A DNA stretch of 64,000 nt from Arcobacter acticola (GTDB lineage Bacteria; Campylobacterota; Campylobacteria; Campylobacterales; Arcobacteraceae). Made by a program: the position numbers and the translations under genes. Location of the stretch: the NCBI RefSeq assembly GCF_013177675.1, contig NZ_CP042652.1:310001-374000 (forward strand). The letters run 5' to 3'. The first letter of the stretch is position 1; each line of letters opens with the position of its first letter. This document shows, one piece after another, positions 59,775 through 64,000 of this stretch. The notes below the pieces were generated by a model. That model saw only the letters and a list, made by a program, of their open reading frames with translations. It made no database searches and was not told the DNA's origin.

Positions 59775-60962
59775 ATGAACTTAGAATCAATATCTTACAT
59801 AATAGATACTCTTTATGCAATTTTTGCCATGACACTTATCATTTTTATGGTGCCAGGTTTTGCAATGCTAGAAGCAGGTATCGTACGAACAAAAAATGTC
59901 ACTGCTGTATTAACAATTAATACTCTCATCTACGCTGTTGCCTCATTATCTTTTTTGCTTTTTGGTTATTCTTTAGCTTTTGGAGATTTAGGAAGTGATA
60001 GTATGAGTAAATATGCTGCCTTTTTATTTCAAATGGCTTTTGTTGGGAAAGTTGTAAATATTATGAGTGGTGGAGTTAGTGAAAGAGCTAAAATTATTCC
60101 ATTAAGTTTATTTACTATAATTATGGCATCAATTCTGTATCCATTAGTAGTAAATGTTACTTGGGGTTCAAATTTTCTTGAAGGAACAATTTTAGAGTTG
60201 AGTATGTATGATTTAGCTGGTTCTACAGTTATTCATTCAACAGGTGGATGGGCCTTACTTGCAGCTATTTTAATTATAGGAGCAAGAAAAGGTAGATATC
60301 CAAAAGAGGGTGGGATTAGAGTTATTCCTGCATCAAATATTCCTTTAGTCACATTAGGTGCTTTTTTATTATGGATTGGATGGTTTGGCTTTAATGGTGG
60401 AAGTGTAGGCTCAATTGCATCAAAAGAAAATGCAGATCTAGTTGCACTTACTATTATGAATACAAATACTGCTGGTTTATGTGGTGCTATAGTTGTAGCA
60501 ATTATTATGCAAATAATGTATAAAAAACTAGACCTTACTATGATTTTAAATGGTGCACTTGGTGGTTTAGTTGCTGTCACTGCTGGACCTGATCTATATG
60601 ATATTTATACTCCTATATTAATAGGATCAGTTGGTGGAATATTAGTTGTAATTGGCGTGTCATTTTTTGACAAACTAAAAATTGATGATCCAGTTGGAGC
60701 TTTATCTGTACATTTACTTAATGGTATATGGGGAACAGTTGCTGTTGGATTATTTGCCTCAAATGGTGATGATATAACTTTATTAGGACAATTAAAAGGA
60801 ATAATAGTAGTTGCTATTTTTGCTTTTGTTTCTTCATATATTATTTTATATATAATAAATAAAATTATGCCTTTAAGAGCAGGAAATGATGAAGAAATGC
60901 AAGGATTGGATGTTGAAGAATGTGGAATTGAAGCTTACCCTGAATTCAAAAGAGCATTTTAA
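59775..60962 (+). CDS. amtB: Ammonium transporter (second copy)
   Basis: 395 residues. Pore His residues are in STVIHSTGGWALLAA and GALSVHLLNGIWGTV, and the tail GLDVEECGIEAYPEFKRAF keeps the GlnK contact. The ATG at 59775 has AAAGGAA upstream; a longer frame to 59697 runs through the promoter and is rejected. It is clearly diverged from the first copy throughout, so this is an old duplication or separate acquisition. Its own glnK follows after 86 bases. Confidence 0.95.
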   Translation: MNLESISYIIDTLYAIFAMTLIIFMVPGFAMLEAGIVRTKNVTAVLTINTLIYAVASLSFLLFGYSLAFGDLGSDSMSKYAAFLFQMAFVGKVVNIMSGGVSERAKIIPLSLFTIIMASILYPLVVNVTWGSNFLEGTILELSMYDLAGSTVIHSTGGWALLAAILIIGARKGRYPKEGGIRVIPASNIPLVTLGAFLLWIGWFGFNGGSVGSIASKENADLVALTIMNTNTAGLCGAIVVAIIMQIMYKKLDLTMILNGALGGLVAVTAGPDLYDIYTPILIGSVGGILVVIGVSFFDKLKIDDPVGALSVHLLNGIWGTVAVGLFASNGDDITLLGQLKGIIVVAIFAFVSSYIILYIINKIMPLRAGNDEEMQGLDVEECGIEAYPEFKRAF

Positions 60963-61027
60963 ATTTAATATTATGTAAATTCTTTATAAAGATAATATTA
61001 ATTTAAAAAAATTTTGTTAAAATATAA

Positions 61028-61386
<359 letters not shown>

Positions 61387-61387
<1 letters not shown>

Positions 61388-62418
61388 TGGGAAATGAAAT
61401 GGTATTTGAATTAAATGAACCATTAGATATGCATTTGCATCTAAGAGATGCAGATATGCTAAAACTAGTTGGTCCATTAACTTCTAAAACTTTTTCAGGT
61501 GCTTTAATAATGCCAAATTTAGTACCTCCTGTTACTACAAAAGAAGCTTTATTAGCTTATAAAGAAAGAATCAAAGAAGCTTGCAAAGATGATAACTTTG
61601 AACCTTTTGTAACATTGTTTTTTAAAAATGATTATTCATATGAATTTTTAGAAGATATAAAAAATGATATTATAGGTATTAAATTATATCCTGCTGGAAT
61701 TACTACTAATTCCGAAACAGGTGTTTCATCTATGAATGTTGAGAATTTAAGACCAACATTAGAATCTATGAGTAAATTAGGTATCCCTTTATGTATTCAT
61801 GGAGAAACAAATGGTTTTGTAATGGATAGAGAAAAAGAGTTTATGCCAATATATGAATCATTAGCGGTTGCTTTCCCTGATTTAAAAATTATTATGGAAC
61901 ATATTACAACTAAAGAGGCTATTGAATTACTTGATAAATATGATAATTTATATGCAACCGTAACTTTACATCATTTATTAATAACACTTGATGATGTTGC
62001 AGGTGGAATGTTAGCTCCTCATTTATTTTGTAAACCAATTGCAAAAAGACCTGAAGATAGAACAGCTTTACTAAATGCTGCTTTAAAAGCTCACCCAAAA
62101 CTAATGTTTGGAAGTGATTCAGCTCCTCATCCAAAACATAAAAAAGAGTGTTGTGGTTGTGCTGCAGGTGTTTTTACTTCGCCAATTGCTCTTCAAGTTT
62201 TAGTAGAACTTTTTGAAAAACACAATTGTTTAGATAAATTAAATGCTTTTGTTTCTACAAATGCAAAAAAGATTTATGATTTAAATTTAACAAATAAAAC
62301 AATAAAATTAATAAAAAAAGATTTTGTAGTTCCAGCTATTTATGAATACAAAAATGAAAATGTAGTTCCTATGTATGCAGGTGAAACTATTTCTTGGAGT
62401 ATTGAATCAATTAATTAA
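61387..62418 (+). CDS. pyrC: Dihydroorotase
   Basis: 343 residues. Zinc ligands are in LDMHLHLRD, the carbamylated Lys in [15 protein letters not shown], further His in CIHGETNG and MEHITTKEA, and the catalytic Asp in GSDSAPHPK. It makes dihydroorotate in pyrimidine synthesis. ATG 61387 overlaps the glnK stop (TAATG); a second ATG at 61399 would also keep all motifs. The coupling to glnK ties pyrimidine synthesis to nitrogen signalling. Confidence 0.95.
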
Positions 62419-62423
62419 AAATG

Positions 62424-62449
62424 AAAAGATAGCTTATTTGCTATCTTTT
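62424..62449. terminator. Bidirectional terminator between pyrC and fliM
   Basis: AAAAGATAGC, loop TTATTT, GCTATCTTTT: a 10-bp perfect stem with A and T arms. The fliM stop lies in the loop and stem. Confidence 0.88.
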
Positions 62450-63531
62450 TGATTTAGAAGTCTTCTTATATTCTCAGCAGATTCTTTAGCTTTTTGTTCT
62501 CTTTCTTCTCTCATTAATCTTAATGCATCAAGTGTCTCTTGTTTTTCTCTATCTAAATTAGCTCTAATTTGTATAGCTTTTCTATTATTTGAAATACCAG
62601 ATATCGCTGAAAATTTTTCTTTTTTATTAATATAAATGGTTGCAGTTGATGAAGTTGCATTTTTATTAAATACTATAACATCATCTTCTTTTAGATTTAA
62701 AATTTCTTGTGCGTTTAATTCTGTCTCTGCCATAATAGACTCAACTCTCATTCTAGCACCGGAAATTAGAGTTTTAATATCTCTTTTCCTACTTGATTTT
62801 CTATTGGTACTTTCTGAAAATATTTTTTCTACAATTTTATTAAGTAATGCTTCAAAATATGAAATTGGGTAACATATTGATAAAAATCCTGATTCCTCAT
62901 CAATTGTAATTTCTAAAACAACTAATAATACGATTTCATGGTCAGAAACGATTTGTATAGCATTTGCATTTGTATCCCTTGATTCTATTTTAAAGTTTAA
63001 AGTAGATACATCATTCCATGATTTGTATAAATTTTTTATAAACATTTTATAAAAATGCTCTAAAATCTCTATTTCAATTTCTGTTAATTCTCTATCAATA
63101 TTATCACTTGTATTAACAGCTCCTGAGCCTAATAATTCAGCAATTATCTTATGAGAGATTGCCGGATTACACTCAACAACGATTCGGCCTTCAAGGGGCT
63201 TTATAGATAAGGTATTTAAAGATGTAATTTGAGGAATTGATAAAATAAATTCTCCATAAGTCATCTGCTCAATAGAATAAAGTTTTACATCAACAATTTT
63301 TCGTAGCATTGAAGATAAATCATTAATAAACTCCCTTAGCATTTTGTCATGCATAGTAGAGAATGCTTTTAATTGTTCAGCCGTTATTCTATTTGGTTTT
63401 TTAAAGTCATAAATAGAGTAGTTTTTTTCTTTAGATATAACTTTTTCTATAGGTGAATTATCAATATCTTCACCTTGTTCTGCTATATCTAGAAGAGCAT
63501 CAATTTCATCTTGACTTAAGAATTCAGCCAT
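62434..63531 (-). CDS. fliM: Flagellar motor switch protein FliM
   Basis: 365 residues. The N-terminus MAEFLSQDEIDALLDIAEQG is the CheY-P-binding motif. A CheC-like middle domain (about 75-255) and a C-terminal SpoA domain (IMAETELNAQEILNLKEDDV) follow. A charged tail (REEREQKAKESAENI) is longer than in E. coli. It forms the C-ring and switches rotation. flgI lies one base upstream. Confidence 0.95.
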   Translation of the reverse strand: MAEFLSQDEIDALLDIAEQGEDIDNSPIEKVISKEKNYSIYDFKKPNRITAEQLKAFSTMHDKMLREFINDLSSMLRKIVDVKLYSIEQMTYGEFILSIPQITSLNTLSIKPLEGRIVVECNPAISHKIIAELLGSGAVNTSDNIDRELTEIEIEILEHFYKMFIKNLYKSWNDVSTLNFKIESRDTNANAIQIVSDHEIVLLVVLEITIDEESGFLSICYPISYFEALLNKIVEKIFSESTNRKSSRKRDIKTLISGARMRVESIMAETELNAQEILNLKEDDVIVFNKNATSSTATIYINKKEKFSAISGISNNRKAIQIRANLDREKQETLDALRLMREEREQKAKESAENIRRLLNQKDSK

Positions 63532-63532
63532 A

Positions 63533-64000
63533 TTATCCTCTTATCTCAATATCAACATCAATTGCGCCCATTTCTTTTATCATTTTTAGTGTATCAATTA
63601 TTTCACTCATAGGTAATTTCATAACTTTCATAGCTCGTACTAAATCAGAGATAGTTGGAGCAGCTTTTGTATTTATCATTGCATTGTCAATGTTAACTAC
63701 AGGTTTATCTGCAATTTTTACATTATCTCCTATATCAACACCTGGATTTTGTTTTGGATCATTCCAAGCTTCATTACTAAGTCCTGATTTATCAATTCTT
63801 ATTGTAAAACTATTTCTTGCAATTGTCACAGGATCAATAATTATATCTCCTCCAGTGATTAAAGATTCTCTACTAATATCAATAATAACTTTCTTTTTGA
63901 AAGAAGAATCAAGTTCAATATTTTGAACCATTGATAAAAATTTTACAATAGAAATATCTGCTGGTTTCATAACTTTTATTGTTCTTGTATCTATAGCAGT
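63533..64000 (-). CDS. flgI: Flagellar P-ring protein FlgI (5' part outside window)
   Basis: The C-terminal 155 residues are present and the frame stays open to the right edge. SLITGGDIIIDPVTIARNSF and the ending PTISDLVRAMKVMKLPMSEI match FlgI. It forms the periplasmic P-ring around the rod. It probably forms an operon with fliM, with a single-base gap. Confidence 0.9.
   Translation of the reverse strand, partial: TAIDTRTIKVMKPADISIVKFLSMVQNIELDSSFKKKVIIDISRESLITGGDIIIDPVTIARNSFTIRIDKSGLSNEAWNDPKQNPGVDIGDNVKIADKPVVNIDNAMINTKAAPTISDLVRAMKVMKLPMSEIIDTLKMIKEMGAIDVDIEIRG

Noticed and set aside
60233-60580. Open frame antisense to the second amtB
   Set aside because: Shadow of the conserved amtB coding sequence; no start signal and no family resemblance.

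Overview
The window is AT-rich chromosomal DNA that reads like an Arcobacter-type member of the Campylobacterota. The support is base composition, histidine kinases with an IAHQWRQPL H-box, an oadGAB sodium-pump operon, fliM/flgI, c-di-GMP proteins carrying SBP_bac_3 sensors, and an ArsP-type permease. The organism assignment is inference; no rRNA or tRNA gene was seen. I saw no CRISPR array.

Layout. 0-4.6 kb: a two-gene signalling unit, a response regulator-PAS-GGDEF protein cut by the left edge and a CheB-CheR-PAS fusion. 4.7-6.2 kb: an IS4-type element whose transposase has an in-frame stop. 6.2-9.7 kb: SulP anion transporter, tandem universal stress protein, a methyltransferase, a DUF350 protein. 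9.7-17 kb: an arsenic island in two transcription units. One is arsP-ynfA-thioredoxin-like, facing a divergent tyrosine phosphatase; the other is arsR-GGCT-arsB-arsC-arsC-arsD-arsA. Each has a near-identical 16-bp palindrome over the -35 element, so one ArsR probably controls the whole island. 17-25 kb: lrgAB, a diguanylate cyclase, amidotransferase, tautomerase-like protein, dehydrogenase, transketolase. 24.9-31.6 kb: a LapD/LapE-like cluster (Sel1 gene broken by a stop codon, lipoprotein, degenerate GGDEF/EAL receptor, TolC-like protein) ending at a probable deletion scar shared with a 5'-truncated sensor kinase. 33.7-41 kb: PLD-DEAD helicase, Tyr-rich secreted protein, an Aat-like gene split by an IS630 element, a Ca/Na antiporter, an AraC regulator. 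41.3-44.7 kb: oadGAB. 45-48.5 kb: a broken GGDEF/EAL gene, an IS1634-type element, and a RAMP/Cas6-like C-terminal remnant. 48.5-54.6 kb: glnD with a degenerate NtrC-like partner, a sensor kinase, a PDC-type membrane protein. 54.7-57.9 kb: an ankyrin gene split by an ISAs1 element. 58-62.4 kb: amtB-glnK, amtB-glnK, pyrC. 62.4-64 kb: fliM and flgI (cut by the right edge).

The genes form coherent sets. GlnD at 48.5 kb is the expected modifier of the two GlnK proteins at 59-61 kb, both of which keep Tyr51. The two ars units together give arsenate reduction, As(III) chaperoning, ATP-driven and secondary efflux, and probably organoarsenical export. Several membrane sensors feed c-di-GMP.

The most notable feature is genome decay by transposition. 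There are four IS elements of four families. Two insertions can be undone exactly on paper (9-bp duplication for ISAs1, TA for IS630), restoring intact reading frames. A third element lies at a junction of unrelated gene remnants. Several other genes are broken by single-base homopolymer changes or in-frame TAA codons. Once pseudogenes and IS elements are counted, no stretch over 300 bases is unexplained; the longest gaps (44903-45137, 57905-58088, 24691-24863) hold only promoter-like AT-rich sequence.
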